A DNA stretch of 64,000 nucleotides from Isoperla grammatica. Lineage: Eukaryota; Arthropoda; Insecta; Plecoptera; Perlodidae. Below the pieces are notes generated by a model. It saw only the letters and a list, made by a program, of their open reading frames with translations, had not been told where the DNA came from and did not search any database. Where the stretch lies: assembly GCA_945910005.1 (NCBI GenBank), contig OX246746.1, forward strand, positions 25,319,075 to 25,383,074, given 5' to 3'. Position 1 is the stretch's first letter, and each line of letters starts with the position of its first letter. The position numbers and the translations under genes were made by a program. Positions 24,840 to 37,780 of the stretch are shown one piece after another.

Positions 24840-25250
24840 GGTTTAAGTTTACACTTTTTATAAACTTTCTTATCTACTACCTGTACCTATATTAATTATA
24901 TTGAGTAGCCTACGATAATTTAGCATTTCTGCTTTAAAATCAGATTAACTTAAAATATTAGGTATTTATGACCATATTATGAAACACATTTGTCTGTAGG
25001 GTTTAAGGAAAGATGTTCTTTTTTAAGAATAAAGTTGAATGTCAATAAAAAACGAAATAATGACAATAACAAATGGCAATAAAATTAGATCCTACTAATT
25101 GCATATCCTACTGTCTGAATTGCACAATTTCTGTCGAAATTGTTTTGTGTTAAATTCTGGGAAAGGGTTGTGTTCTTTCTTTGCTTGAATTACTGTAGAC
25201 TTAGTTATAGCTTATAGTATAAACCTATAGATGTGTAGCTACTAGCTATT

Positions 25251-25335
25251 GTGTGGCTCATAGGTATGTGGGTCTGTTCCTGCTACCAGTGCAGAAGGTC
25301 CAGGGTTTGATTCTCAGTTCAGACTGTTGTTTTTA
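25251..25335 (+). repeat. tRNA-derived SINE-like fragment
   Basis: GTGGCTCATAGG (A-box-like) is followed by AGGTCCAGGGTTTGATTCTC (B-box-like) and then a T-run. It has the same layout as the copy at 56396, which begins GTGGCTCATTGG. Confidence 0.55.
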
Positions 25336-25523
25336 ACTTTTAGAACTCACTTTCATCTCTAAATATTATACAGGCTTTTATTTAAATGCTAAATTTCAAA
25401 CTATCGTATCAAAAATTCACATAGGCCTAATACTATATATCATAAATGATATTATTTCCCCTACTGCAAATCAGTTCCTCTACCTGAATGCGTGAACAAT
25501 ACTTACAGATGTTTTCTTTTCAG

Positions 25524-25632
25524 GACTGTATCGGAGGCCCGGTCATGTGACGAGACCACGATCCAGCTTCCGACCAAGAGCTTCCACGGCCCGTCGCAAT
25601 ATGGCTCAAAGCCTTCGTCTCGGAACCGAGAT
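25524..25632 (+). CDS. Mucin-like protein, cytoplasmic tail exon
   Basis: The acceptor TTTTCAG enters with one base completing an Arg codon (phase 2 from the GC donor), and the donor GAT|GTAAGT leaves in phase 0. It encodes TVSEARSCDETTIQLPTKSF and then a Ser/Gly/Arg-rich end. The fit of phase on both sides supports the GC-AG intron upstream. Confidence 0.85.
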
Positions 25633-26376
25633 GTAAGTCTTGCATCCGTCATATTGATGGCACTTTAGTAACTGGCTCTGATATTATTAGGAGTAATTAC
25701 CTATCCACAACCAAGGGCGCCCACAGAATGTTTACCAGGGGGGCAAGGAACATTTCAATAACCTCAATACAGTATATTCACACTGTGTAGCACAAACAAT
25801 TACACATACAACAATTGCCTACCTTAATAAGATGTAAAAGAGTAACATATTGGTGACTGGTTACAGTTTGCCCCCCCCCACCCCTCCCCCACCCCCTCCA
25901 GGGGCCCGTGGTCACAGCACCCATAATGTTACGCAGGTGTTAGATCTATCCAATCACTGACTCATAAGTTTCATACTTGAAATATAGATCTTTGATTGGT
26001 TATCGCTCACTCGTCGATGGGGTTCGGAGTCTACATGGTTGTTTTAGTCGCTTTAAATTAAAGTTTCCGACTGAAAATCATTCTTGGCACTGAGTGGGTA
26101 GACTATATAAATACGAATTTATTTATTTAATTTTTATTTATTTAATGTGTACGAAATTTTAACTGTCAATAAAAGACAAATATGTTCACCACGAACCATA
26201 AGAGCATAGTTGTAAGCCACAAAACGAATGCCAGATACAAGGAACTATCTTCATATTGCTTTTTAGTAACAAAATGTTGGGACAAAGTGTAGAGATGTTG
26301 GTATAATATTATGTTAAGTGTGCTGTTGCAGATTCTACTCTTGTCATACATAATGCATTCTCTGTTTCTATTGTAG

Positions 26377-26454
26377 GAAGCACACACTATGGCAGAGAGA
26401 GATTTGGGATCCACATTGCTCATGCCTCAAACTCACCTCTATCGGCCAGATCGG
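26377..26454 (+). CDS. Mucin-like protein, 78-bp tail exon
   Basis: Bounded by TATTGTAG and CGG|GTAAGT, phase 0 at both ends, 26 codons: EAHTMAERDLGST, then LLMPQTHLYRPDR. A symmetric 78-bp exon could be skipped without breaking the frame. Confidence 0.83.
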
Positions 26455-27247
26455 GTAAGTTTCACTAGTTTTATTGAACTAGTTGTAGTACCTACCTAGT
26501 AGGCATAGTAAACAAAACGTTGCTTACATACTTACTTGCATTATACACAATACATAGTGTACATAAATCTATAACGCAGTAGGCCTATGCTTAGGTGGAG
26601 GCCAACATGGCTTGATTACACTAATAACACTAGGTTTACAAGTAAATGAATAGACAGGTTTCAGTGTAGAGTAGGATGAGAGCTTATATTAAAAATAAGG
26701 AAAGTCACCGATAGAGATGAGAACACATATTCCTTAAACTTTTGGATCCTTTTTCACCTTTTATTTATTTATTTTATTTTTTCAATATTTACAATTCATT
26801 AGTAAATTAGATAACATAAAACTGTAGTCGTGGTTTACAATAATTCCCCTCATCATGAAAATTATGTGGTCTAGATTAATCACCTGTTAGTACATAGAAA
26901 CTTCTTTCTAACAAACTCTCAGGGCTCAGAATATTATTTTGTTACAAAGAAATAAAAGAATATTTCTTTGTGAGGATGGTTCATTCCCATGTATAATGGG
27001 ACCTTCTGAGACCACAAATACAGTTTGTTATCTTGTTATAAAGACATTAGTTTTCAAGAAGTTTTACTGTAGTAGCAAAGTAGGCTACAAGATAACATTT
27101 TTTATGAACTGTTAACAGAGATTATAAATTACTATTTGGTTTTGGTAGTTTTGTTTTTACATATAAAAAAAACAGTTGAACTGCACTTGCTGTGTCCATA
27201 ATGTATTAGTGTATGTATTTAATGATTCTCTTCTGTTTTTATTTCAG

Positions 27248-27280
27248 GGAAGTGACATATCCAATTTTGACTCTCTATAA
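27248..27280 (+). CDS. Mucin-like protein, terminal coding exon
   Basis: The acceptor TTTATTTCAG, phase 0, is followed by ten codons (GSDISNFDSL) and TAA at 27278-27280. The last residues (Phe-Asp-Ser-Leu) have an acidic residue at the -2 position, compatible with a class III PDZ ligand, though this is weak evidence. Confidence 0.82.
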   Translation, partial: GSDISNFDSL

Positions 27281-27746
27281 TCGCGGAGATAGATCAAAAT
27301 AGTGTAAAGTTCAAACAGTATCTTTCTGAAATTGACTCATAAAAGTGAAAGAATCATGAAAATGTTTTGAAAAAAGAAAAGACATGAGCCATCAGTGTAA
27401 TTTAGAGTGAAGAATTCAGTGTGCAATAAATTAAAATATCGGTTAGGTGAAATATTTTCTTGATAGAAAATTCATCAAATGTTGTTTTGTAAATTAATTT
27501 TTAAAAATATTTTTATATTATATAGATTTATTAGTACATAAATAACAATTTATAATGTGTTTTCTACATGGACTGAAGATAGACCACAATAAGTATAATA
27601 GTACTCGTAAAAATTAAAATGCAGTATATAATACTTTTAAATTAAACAATGCCATCTCCTAATGCAACAAATAGTAATAATAATTTATAATATAATATGT
27701 AATTCATTTTTCCCATTCTATTAAGTTGTTTTGCTTTGTAAATAAA
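27281..27746 (+). other. 3' UTR of the mucin-like gene with poly(A) signals
   Basis: AT-rich sequence after the stop. AATAAA hexamers at 27425-27430 and 27741-27746 are candidate polyadenylation signals, and another at 27919-27924 could serve a longer form. Which is used cannot be told from sequence. Confidence 0.6.
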
Positions 27747-28390
27747 CAGGCCTGACATGAGTGTTGTGATCAAAGAGTTGGTGTTGTTTAATTTGAATAT
27801 TAAGCGCTCCAATGTTGTTTGTTATGAAGTCAAGTGCCAAAAAATGACCTACAAAGTTACACCACACATGCCTTAACTGGCTGGCAAGGAGCACTGTTTC
27901 AATAATTACAAACTGTTCAATAAACTAACTACTACAATATTTAACGATGCTTTATTGATAACACCTTTTAATATCCACATCATCTTCATGTATCAGTCAC
28001 AAGTCCACGAGGATTGAAATAGAACATTTTGCCAAAAGGATTTCAACGCTATCGCCATCTACAACAATACAAACGAGACCACCAAACATTTCACTGAGTT
28101 CTGAAACACAGGCTTTTGGACAAACTCTAAACACACAACGTTGTCTCAAATCTTCTGGAACTGTGGCAAATGTGAGACCACAGCCAGAAGATGCTAAATA
28201 TATAAATTTTACATACAAATATATAGTGTATACTTGGAGAGGCCAAAATGGCTGAGTTATTTGGAACTCAAAACAAGATAAACATGTTCTAGTGAGGGAA
28301 AATGTACAGAAGGACGACAGCTTACCTGATAAAGTAGATACGTCGCTTTGAGAAACATATAGATGCGTTAAGACAAATAAATATGTATAG
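27747..28390. other. Intergenic, no gene seen
   Basis: The space after the mucin-like gene. I see no domain-bearing frame and no clear repeat in it. Confidence 0.6.
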
Positions 28391-29334
28391 ATACTAGGGA
28401 TGACATCGGGTAATAAAATTCGGAATCGGTTCCAGCTCTCATATTACCCGGGTACCCGGATCCTGAAAACGTATTTTTCGATGTGTAGGCTTGATTTGAA
28501 GGTCGTCGCTAGGCCTTGTGAAGTGCGCGGGGCGCGAAGATGAGGGACGAATGACATGCATGCCGCCTGCTCGAATAGCCCCTTGGTATACGCCTGCAGT
28601 ACTCACGTCCAGTAAAAAAAACATTTCGCAATACTCAACTGAAGCACGTACATAAAACATGCTTTTTTAGTAAAATAAATTGTAATAGAACAAGTGTTAG
28701 CCAGAATGTTCACCAGAATATTAAACAATGAACAAACAGTAACGAATGCAAGTCGGTTCACGTCTGTTCTGTTCCCCGCCGGGTCACGTGTTGTGGAAGG
28801 GTAAGCTCGCGCCGTATACTTCGCGCCAAGTTAGTAGAGCGATTTCTCGAGCCCTATTGTACAAGCATTATACGCATCTTTAAACTCGACATTAAGGTGG
28901 ACAAAAGGCTGCAATTCCAACCGCAGGTGGAATATTGCACTACCCGTCTGGACAGAGAAAAACATCGACCTCAACTGGTCAACGGGTTTGCACACAGGTA
29001 TGGCCATTACCCAAATGTTTTCATCGTAGGTAGTAACATAACCAGCACGTTCTTCGAAGCACTGAAGCGCACTGGAGGGTGTCATTGGTAATGGGAGGTT
29101 TTATTATTCATTGACAGGTACAAGTTGTCGCATAACAGTTCAACCAAATACAACGAAAAAGCCGGCGCTCTACTAAATTGGCGCGAAGTATACCTGCTAG
29201 CTCCATCGAAATCAACCGCAGCAATACTGGCGCGTAAGTATAGCCCAGAAACGGACTAATAAATTACCCGGACCCGAAAAACGGCTGCGGGTAATACTTC
29301 GGAGCCGGGTACCCAGGTTACCCGGGTACCATGT
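28391..29334. mobile_element. Probable degraded inverted-repeat transposon
   Basis: The left side begins TAGGGATGACATCGGGTAA, like the hAT elements at 22961 and 24176. CCCGGGTACCCGG-type sequence occurs near both ends in opposite orientation (about 28445 and 29300-29330). A second inverted pair inside (TATACTTCGCGCCAA near 28815 and its complement near 29178) supports a fold-back layout. No matching 8-bp duplication was found, and open frames in it show no domain. Confidence 0.45.
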
Positions 29335-29411
29335 GGTGGTAGATTCTGAAATAAACACATTTGAGGCATAACATGAGTGTAAATATCATTGACTTTTTAA
29401 TAATGTAGTCA

Positions 29412-29557
29412 TCGTACAACATCTTCGGTAATACTTCTGTCACGGGTGGGTGAGCCAACCAGCGACTGTGGCTAATTCAAATACCTGCTCGGGTTGGCCT
29501 GGACCGTAAACGTGTCATTGATTGATGACGAAAGCATTACCAAAGTGATTGTAAGAT
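29412..29557. mobile_element. Short TIR element (MITE-like), copy 2
   Basis: It shares the order TCGTACAACATCTTCGGTAA, CACGGGTGGGTGAG, TGTGGCTAATTCAAATACC and CATTGATTGATGACGAAAGC with the copy at 16858, with scattered changes and a short deletion. It ends within a few bases of where the large array begins. Confidence 0.75.
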
Positions 29558-30101
29558 GCGCCTCACGATGGAAGCAGCGCTGTTTAACCGGGTATATAAC
29601 ACACTGCTCTCAATGTATGGTATAGCATGTTGTATAGCTCATTGTCATTAAACATTAAAACATGTTTCCTCCGCTAACCGTTAATGCAAGGCAAACATAA
29701 ACATGTTTGCATGTTGAATGTGAAACAGGAAACCGTTTTTTGCGGACACGAACCGTTCCTCTGTAAAAAAATAATCTTTATTTAACTCGATACTTTCAAA
29801 TGGTAATTGTAGGGCCAAATATGGATGGATTTTCGAACTGAGGGTCTCGTTAGACTAATAATATATCAAAAAATACGATCTGAAGATAAAAACTCTGAAA
29901 AACAAAAAACAAAATTGAAGCCGTTTTCCAAAGTCCAAAAATCCAGTTTCTACACCTTGTAAGTTTAAAATCGCATTCCATAGAAGTTGACCACGTGAAT
30001 GCAAAACCGCACGCGTTTTCGGCAAAACAAGCAATTTGACCGTTAAAAAATAAACCGTGTCTGAAGCGGCTCCATGCACATTGATGTATTGATATAACTG
30101 T

Positions 30102-30252
30102 GTGAATATGGATGAAAAAAAAGAGTAGTGGGGACGGGTCTCGAACCCCAGACTTCAAGCATGGTAACCGACGACGCTACTGCATTCGCCATAGCACACG
30201 ATGATACTTCCAGCGCTTACACAGGTACAAGACATACTGCTCTCAATGTATG
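30102..30252 (-). repeat. tRNA-like cassette 1 of the array (representative)
   Basis: Read on the - strand: ACATTGAGAGCAGT, an A-box-like region near GCGAATGCAGTAGCGTCG, GGTTACCATGC, then TCTGGGGTTCGAGACCC (B-box-like) and a T-rich run, ending CATATTCACAC. TCGAA of the B-box region lies at 30141, 33340, 36631, 39344, 42636, 45928 and 49224, with a diverged copy at 51503. The T stem pairs only three or four bases, so it is tRNA-derived rather than a working tRNA. Confidence 0.65.
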
Positions 30253-31229
30253 TGCATTGTTTGGGGTATTCAGATAGCTTATATCATAACCTCCTATAGC
30301 CGTCTGAACTCCTGATACACATCCACAGAAAACGCGTAAGACTTGGTAAATTCACGTTGGGAACATCACTGAACAGCCAACATTAAAACATGTTTCCTGG
30401 GCTAACCATGAATCATAGGCAAACCATAACATGTTCAATAAGTACACTGGGAATGGACGATGCAGAAAGTGTAGACATTATTGTCTTAACCCTTAAATCC
30501 GTGACGCTACGCAGTGTCAAAAACGTGCTAAAATACATTGCGTTTTTGAGTTTTTAATTTTTTACAGCTATATTGTTTACTTGGGGGATCTTGAAGTTAA
30601 TAGCCAAGGTAGAACTGATAATTTTCTACTTTGAAAAAAATCAACGTGTACCCATGTTTGTTGTGAACGACGTCAGGCGTCGCCGAAATTTCAAACATTT
30701 TCTTGTCAAGTTCCACTTTCGGTACCGATTGTGGATGAACGGTGGTACCTAGTTAGTCGTAGCGTCGAACTTAAGGTCAGTAAGAATTCTTGGTGACGTA
30801 GTATGAGCGTCGGTAGCGTCGGTTTACACAGGTCGCGGTGAGGCGACGCCAACTTCAGGTAACCAAAATAGTAGATTTTTTGAGGTTTTTATTTTTTTAC
30901 GGGTAAACGGTTTGAAATAGAATTTTTTGGTTGTCAGTTCCTTCTTACTAATCGCTCTCTTGATATGTTTCGTATTTAAAAAAAAATAAAAAAAAATAAA
31001 AATTTCAAAGTTCTCCGATTGAGCTCTTCTGAGACAAAATTTGAAATTTTGGGCGCCTGTATCTCTGTTAGTATGACCCCCAGCATATTTTCGTTTTCAG
31101 GATGTCTAGATAATTAACGCAAAAAAAATAAAAAAAATACAGAAAAAAATTTGGACCACACGTTATTTAGCTACGAGCGCTTGAAAAAAAAATTTCCCCT
31201 TAGTAAACCCTTCTCAACTTTGCTGCTCT

Positions 31230-31377
31230 GAATATGGAAGAAAAAAAGTTTGCTGGTAACTGGCCTCGAACCCCGGACCTCTAAAACACTAAGCCACGAC
31301 GCTACTGCCTGCGCCGTGCCACTCGATGGAAACTGCATCGCTTAGACTGGTATATAACACACTGCTCTCAATGTATG
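31230..31377 (-). repeat. tRNA-like cassette 2 of the array (representative)
   Basis: On the - strand: ACATTGAGAGCAGTGTG, a TATATA sequence, then GGCGCAGGCAGTAGCG (very close to a tRNA D-arm/A box), GAGGTCCGGGGTTCGAGG (B box), and about 17 bases later a run of seven T. TCGAA of the B box lies at 31266, 34568, 37860, 40573, 43865, 47156 and 50447. It lies 259-270 bp from cassette 3 in every unit. Confidence 0.68.
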
Positions 31378-31484
31378 CATGGCACCAAATATATATGGAT
31401 TTACGAACAGAAGGTCTCATTGGATTTAAAAAATATCCAAGAATGATAAAAAATCCGCAAATTGAGATATAAATGAAATAAATG

Positions 31485-31645
31485 TGTGAATATGGTGGAA
31501 AAAAAAAATTGGGGGTAATGGGTTTCGAACCCCAGACCTCAAGTATTCGAAGCTATAACCGCTATGACGTTACTGCGTACGCTACGCCTCACTATGGAGG
31601 CAGTGCTGCTTACACGGGTAGATAGCACACTGCTCTCAATGTATG
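31485..31645 (-). repeat. tRNA-like cassette 3 of the array (representative)
   Basis: On the - strand: ACATTGAGAGCAGTGTG, then a GCGTAGCG...GCAGTAACGTC region, GAGGTCTGGGGTTCGAAACC (B box), and a run of nine or ten T within 16 bases, then CATATTCACAC. TCGAA positions: 31525, 34827, 38119, 40832, 44124, 47423 and 50717. Shared start and end strings show the three cassettes are paralogues of one ancestor. Confidence 0.68.
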
Positions 31646-34600
31646 GCATAGCTTTTTGTTGTATTCAGATAGCTCATTGTAATTAAACATTAAAACATGT
31701 TTCCCCGGCAACCGTTAATGCAAGGCTAACATAAACATGTTTGCATGTTGAATGTGAAACAGGAAACCGTTTTTTGCGGAAACGAACCGTTCGTCTGTAA
31801 AAAAATAATCTTTATTTAACTCGATACTTTCAAATTGTAATTGTAGGGCCAAATATGGCTGGATTTTTGAACTGAGGGGCTCTTTGGATTCACAAAATAA
31901 TCAAGAATACGATCCAAAGATAAAAGATTTCAAAATTGAAAAAAAAAATAGAAGTCGTTTCTTTTTGTAAGTCCAAAAAATGAGTTTCAACACCTTGTCT
32001 TTTTAAAATCGCATTTGATAGATCTTGACCACGTGATCACGAAACCGAAAACTGTTTTTGGCGGATGCGTACCGTTTTTCTGTAAAAAAATAATGAATAT
32101 TCTACCCAAATATTGTTATTGTAATTGTAGGGCCAAATATGAATTAATTTATGAACTGATGGTCTCACGGGATGCAAAAAGTATCAAAGAATGTGATCTG
32201 ATCATAAAAACTCCAAAAATGGGGAAAAAATATTTTAAGCCGTTTTGCAACCAAGGCTATACCCTTCTCATATTTTCAATTTCCACACTTTGTCTTTTTA
32301 TGATCGCATTCGATAGACCTTGACCACGTGAATGCTAAAACGTAAACCGTTTTTTTGCGGAACCGAACCGTTCGTCTGTAAAAAAATAATCTTTATTTAA
32401 CTCTATACTTTCAAATTGTAATTGTAGGGCCAAATATGGATGGATTTTCGAACTGAGGGTCTCTTTGGATTCACAAAATATCCAAAAATACGAGCTAACG
32501 ATAAAAAATCTTAAAATTGAAAAATAAATGTAGTCGTTTTTTTTTTTCTAAGTCCAAAAAATGAGTTTCAACACCTTGTCTTTTTAAAATCGAATTTGAT
32601 GGATTTTGATCACGTGATTGTGAAACCGTAAACTGTTTTTGGCGGAAACGTACCGTTTTTCTGTAAAAAAAAAAATGAATATTCTACCCAAATATTGTTA
32701 TTGTAATTGTAAGGCCAAATATGGATGGATTTACGAACTGATGGTCTCACAGGATGCAAAAAGTATCAAAGAATGCGATTTTATCATAAAAACTGCAGAT
32801 ATGGCAAAAAACGTTTTTAAGCCGTTTTGCAATCAAGGCTATACCAGCTTCTCAGATTTTCAATTTTCACACTTTGTCTTTTTATGATCGTATTCGATAG
32901 ATTTTGACCACGTGAACGCGAAACTGTAAACCGTTTTTTGCGAAACAAACAGTTTGGCTGTAAAAAAATAATCTTTATTCAACTCGATACCTTCTTATTG
33001 TAATTGTTACTCCAATTATAGATGGATTTACGAACTGAGGGTCTCGTTGGATTAATAATATATCAAAAAATACGATCTGATGATAAAAACTCTGAAAAAC
33101 AAAAAACAAAATTGAAGCCGTTTTCCAAAGGCCAAAAATCTAGTTTCTACACCTTGTCAGTTTAAAATCGCATTCCATAGAAGTTGACCACGTGAATGCA
33201 AAACCGCACGCGTTTTCGGCAAAACGAGCAATTTGACCGTTAAAAAATAAACCGTGTCTGAAGCGGCTCCATGCACAATGATGTTATGATTTAACTGTGT
33301 GAATATGGATGAAAAATAAAAGATTGGTGGGGACGGGTCTCGAACCCCAGACCTCAAGCATGGTAACCGACGACACTACCTCATACGCCATAGCACACGA
33401 TGATACTTCCAGCGCTTACACAGGTACAAGACATACTGCTCTTAATGTTGTGCATTGTTTGGGGTATTCAGATAGCTTATATCATAACCTCCTATAGCCG
33501 TGTGCACTCCTGATACACATCCACAGAAAACTCAGTTTTGGGGCTCCCAAGACTTGGTTCATTCTGATATCATAACCTCCTATAGCCGTCTGAACTCCTG
33601 ATACACATCCACAGAAAACGCAGTTTTGGGAAAATTAAGACTAAGTACATTCACGTTGGGAACATCACTCACTGAACAGCCAACATTAAAACAAGTTCAC
33701 TGGGCTAACCATGAATCGTAGGCAAACCAAAACATGTTCAATAAGTACACTGGGAATGGACGATGCAGAAAGTGTAGACATGATTGCTCTAACCCTTAAA
33801 TCCGTGACGCACGCCGTGTCAAAAACGTGCTAAAATACATTGCGTTTTTGAGTTTTTAATTTTTTACAGCTATATTGTTTACTTGGGAGATCTTGAAGTT
33901 AATACTCAAGGTAGAAATGATAATTTTCTACTTTGAAAAAAATCAACGTGTACCCATGTTTGTTGTGAACGACGTCAGGCGTCGCTAAAATTTCAAAGAT
34001 AGTCTTGTCAAGTTCCACTTTCGGTACCGATTGTGGATGAACGGTGGTACCTAGTTTGTCGTAGCGTCGAACTTAAGGTCAGTATAAATCCTTGGTGACG
34101 TAGTATGAGCGTCGGTAGCGTCGGTTTACACAGGTCGCGGTGAGGCGACGCCAACTTCAGGTAACCAAAATAGTAGATTTTTTGAGGTTTTTATTTTTTT
34201 ACGGGTAGACGGTTTGAAAAAGAATTTTTTGGTTGTCAGTTCCTTCTTACTAATCGCTCTCTTGATATGCTTCGTATTTAAAAAAAAAATAAAAAAAATA
34301 AAAATTTCAAAGTTCTCCGATTGAGCTCTTCTGAGACAAAATTTGAAATTTTGGGCGCCTGTATCTCTGTTAGTATGACCCCCAGCATATTTTCGTTTTC
34401 AGGATGTCTAGATAATTAACGCAAAAAAAATAAAAAAAATACAGAAAAAAATTTGGACCACACGTTATTTAGCTACGAGCGCTTGAAAAAAAAAATTCCC
34501 CATAGTAAACCCTTCTCAACTTTGCTGCTCTGAATATGGAAGAAAAAAAGTTTGCTGGTAACTGGCCTCGAACCTTGGACCTCTAATACACTAAGCCACG

Positions 34601-37600
34601 ACGCTACTGCCTGCGCCGTGCCACTCGATGGAAACTGCATTGCTAAGACTGGTATATAACACACTGCTCTCAATGTATGCATGGCACCAAATATATATGG
34701 ATTTACGAACAGAAGGTCTCATTGGATTTAAAAAATATCCAAGAATGATAAAAACTCCGCAAATTGAGATATAAATGATATAAATGTGTGAATATGGTGG
34801 AAAAAAAAAATTGGGGGTAATGGGTTTCGAACCCCAGACCTCAAGTATTCGAAGCTACGACGTTACTGCGTTCGCTACGCCTCACGATGGAGGCAGCGCT
34901 GCTTACACGGGTGGATAGCACACTGCTCTCAATGTATGGCATAGCTTTTTGTTGTATTCAGATAGCTCATTGTCATTAAACATTAAAACATGTTTCCCCG
35001 GCTACCGTTAATGCAAAGCTAACATAAACATGTTTGCATGTTGAATGTGAAACAGAAAACCGTTTTTTGCGGAAACGAACCGTTCGTCTGTAAAAAAATA
35101 ATCTTTATTTAACTCGATACTTTCAAATTGTAATTTTAGGGCCAAATATGGCTGGATTTTTGAACTGAGGGGCTCTTTGGATTCACAAAATATTCAAGAA
35201 TACGATCCAAAGATAAAAGATTTCAAAATTGAAAACAAAATAGAAGTCGTTTCTTTTTCTAAGTCCAAAAATGAGTTTCAACACCTTGTCTTTTTAAAAT
35301 CGCATTTAATAGATCTTGACCACGTGATCACGAAACCGTAAACTGTTTTTGGCGGATGCGTACCGTTTTTCTGTAAAAAAATAATGAATATTCTAACCAA
35401 ATATTGTTATTGTAATTGTAGGGCCAAATATGAATGGATTTATGATCTGATGGTCTCACAGGATGCAAAAAGTATCAAAGAATGTGATCTGATCATAAAA
35501 ACTCCAAAAATGGGGAAAAAATATTTTAAGCCGTTTTGCAACCAAGGCTATATACCCTTCTGATATTTTCAATTTCCACACTTTGTCTTTTTATGATCGC
35601 ATTCGATAGACCTTGACCACGTGAATGCTAAAACGTAAACCGTTTTTTTGCGGAACCGAACCGTTCGTCTGTAAAAAAATAATCTTTATTTAACTCGATA
35701 CTTTCAAATTGTAATTGTAGGGCCAAATATGGATGGATTTTCGAACTGAGGGTCTCTTTGGATTCACAAAATATCCAAAAATACGAGCCAACGATAAAAA
35801 ATCTAAAAATTGAAAAATAAATGTAGTCGTTTTTTTTTCTAAGTCCAAAAAATGAGTTTCAACACCTTGTCTTTTTAAAATCGAATTTGATGGATTTTGA
35901 TCACGTGATTGTGAAACCGTAAACTGTTTTTGGCGGAAACGTACCGTTTTTCTGTAAAAAAAAAAATGAATATTCTACCCAAATATTGTTATTGTAATTG
36001 TAAGGCCAAATATAGATGGATTTACGAACTGATGGTCTCACAGGATGCAAAAAGTATCAAAGAATGCGATTTTATCATACAAACTGCAGATATGGCAAAA
36101 AACGTTTTTAAGCCGTTTTGCAATCAAGGCTATACCAGCTTCTCAGATTTTCAATTTTCACACTTTGTCTTTTTATGATCGTATTCGATAGATTTTGACC
36201 ACGTGAACGCGAAACTGTAAACCGTTTTTTGCGAAACAAACAGTTTGGCTGTAAAAAAATAATCTTTATTCAACTCGATACCTTCTTATTGTAATTGTTA
36301 CTCCAATTATAGATGGATTTACGAACTGAGGGTCTCGTTGGATTAATAATATATCAAAAAATACGATCTGATGATAAAAACTCTGAAAAACAAAAAACAA
36401 AATTGAAGCCGTTTTCCAAAGGCCAAAAATCCAGTTTCTACACCTTGTCAGTTTAAAATCGCATTCCATAGAAGTTGACCACGTGAATGCAAAACCGCAC
36501 GCGTTTTCGGCAAAACGAGCAATTTGACCGTTAAAAAATAAACCGTGTCTGAAGCGGCTCCATGCACAATGATGTAATGATATAACTGTGTGAATATGGA
36601 TGAAAAATAAAACATTGGAGGAGACAAGTCTCGAACCCCAGACCTCAAGCATGGTAACCGACGACGCTACCTCATACGCCATAGCACACGATGATACTTC
36701 CAGCGCTTACACAGGTACAAGACATACTGCTCTTAATGTTGTGCATTGTTTGGGGTATTCAGATAGCTTATATCATAACCTCCTATAGCCGTCTGCACTC
36801 CTGATACACATCCACAGAAAACTCAGTTTTGGGGCTCCCAAGACTTGGTTGATTCTGATATCATAACCTCCTATAGCCGTCTGAACTCCTGATACACAAC
36901 TACAGAAAACGCAGTTTTGGGAAAATTAAGACTAAGTACATTCACGTTGGAAACATCACTCACTGAACAGCCAACATTAAAACATGTTCACTGGGCTAAC
37001 CATGAATCGTAGGCAAACCATAACATGTTCAATAAGTACACTGGGAATGGACGATGCAGAAAGTGTAGACATGATTGCTTTAACCCTTTAATCCGTGACG
37101 CTACGCCGTGTCAAAAACGTGCTAAAATACATTGCGTTTTTGAGTTTTTAATTTTTTACAGCTATATTGTTTACTTGGGAGATCTTAAAGTTAATACTCA
37201 AGGTAGAACTCATAATTTTCTACTTTGAAAAAAATCAACGTGTACCCATGTTTGTTGTGAACGACGTCAGGCGTCGCCAAAATTTCAAACATTTTCTTGT
37301 CAAGTTCCACTTTCGGTACCGATTGTGGATGAACGGTGGTACCTAGTTAGTCGTAGCGTCGAACTTAAGGTCAGTAAGGATTCTTGGTGACGTAGTATGT
37401 GCGTCGGTAGCGTCGGTTTACACAGGTCGCGGTGAGGCGACGCCAACTAAAAGTAACCAAAATAGTAGATTTTTTGAGGTTTTTATTTTGTTACGGGTAA
37501 ACGGTTTGAAATAGAATTTTTTGGTTGTCAGTTCCTTCTTACTAATCGCTCTCTTGATATGTTTCGTATTTAAAAAAAAATAAAAAAAAATAAAAATTTC

Positions 37601-37780
37601 AAAGTTCTCCGATTGAGCTCTTCTGAGACAAAATTTGAAATTTTGGGCGCCTGTATCTCTGTTAGTATGACCCCCAGCATATTTTCGTTTTCAGGATGTC
37701 TAGATAATTAACGCAAAAAAAATAAAAAAAATACAGAAAAAAATTTGGACCACACGTTATTTAGCTACGAGCGCTTGAAA

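Noticed and set aside
28831..29091. Overlapping small frames in the degraded element
   Set aside because: No domain, no splice context, and located between inverted repeats.
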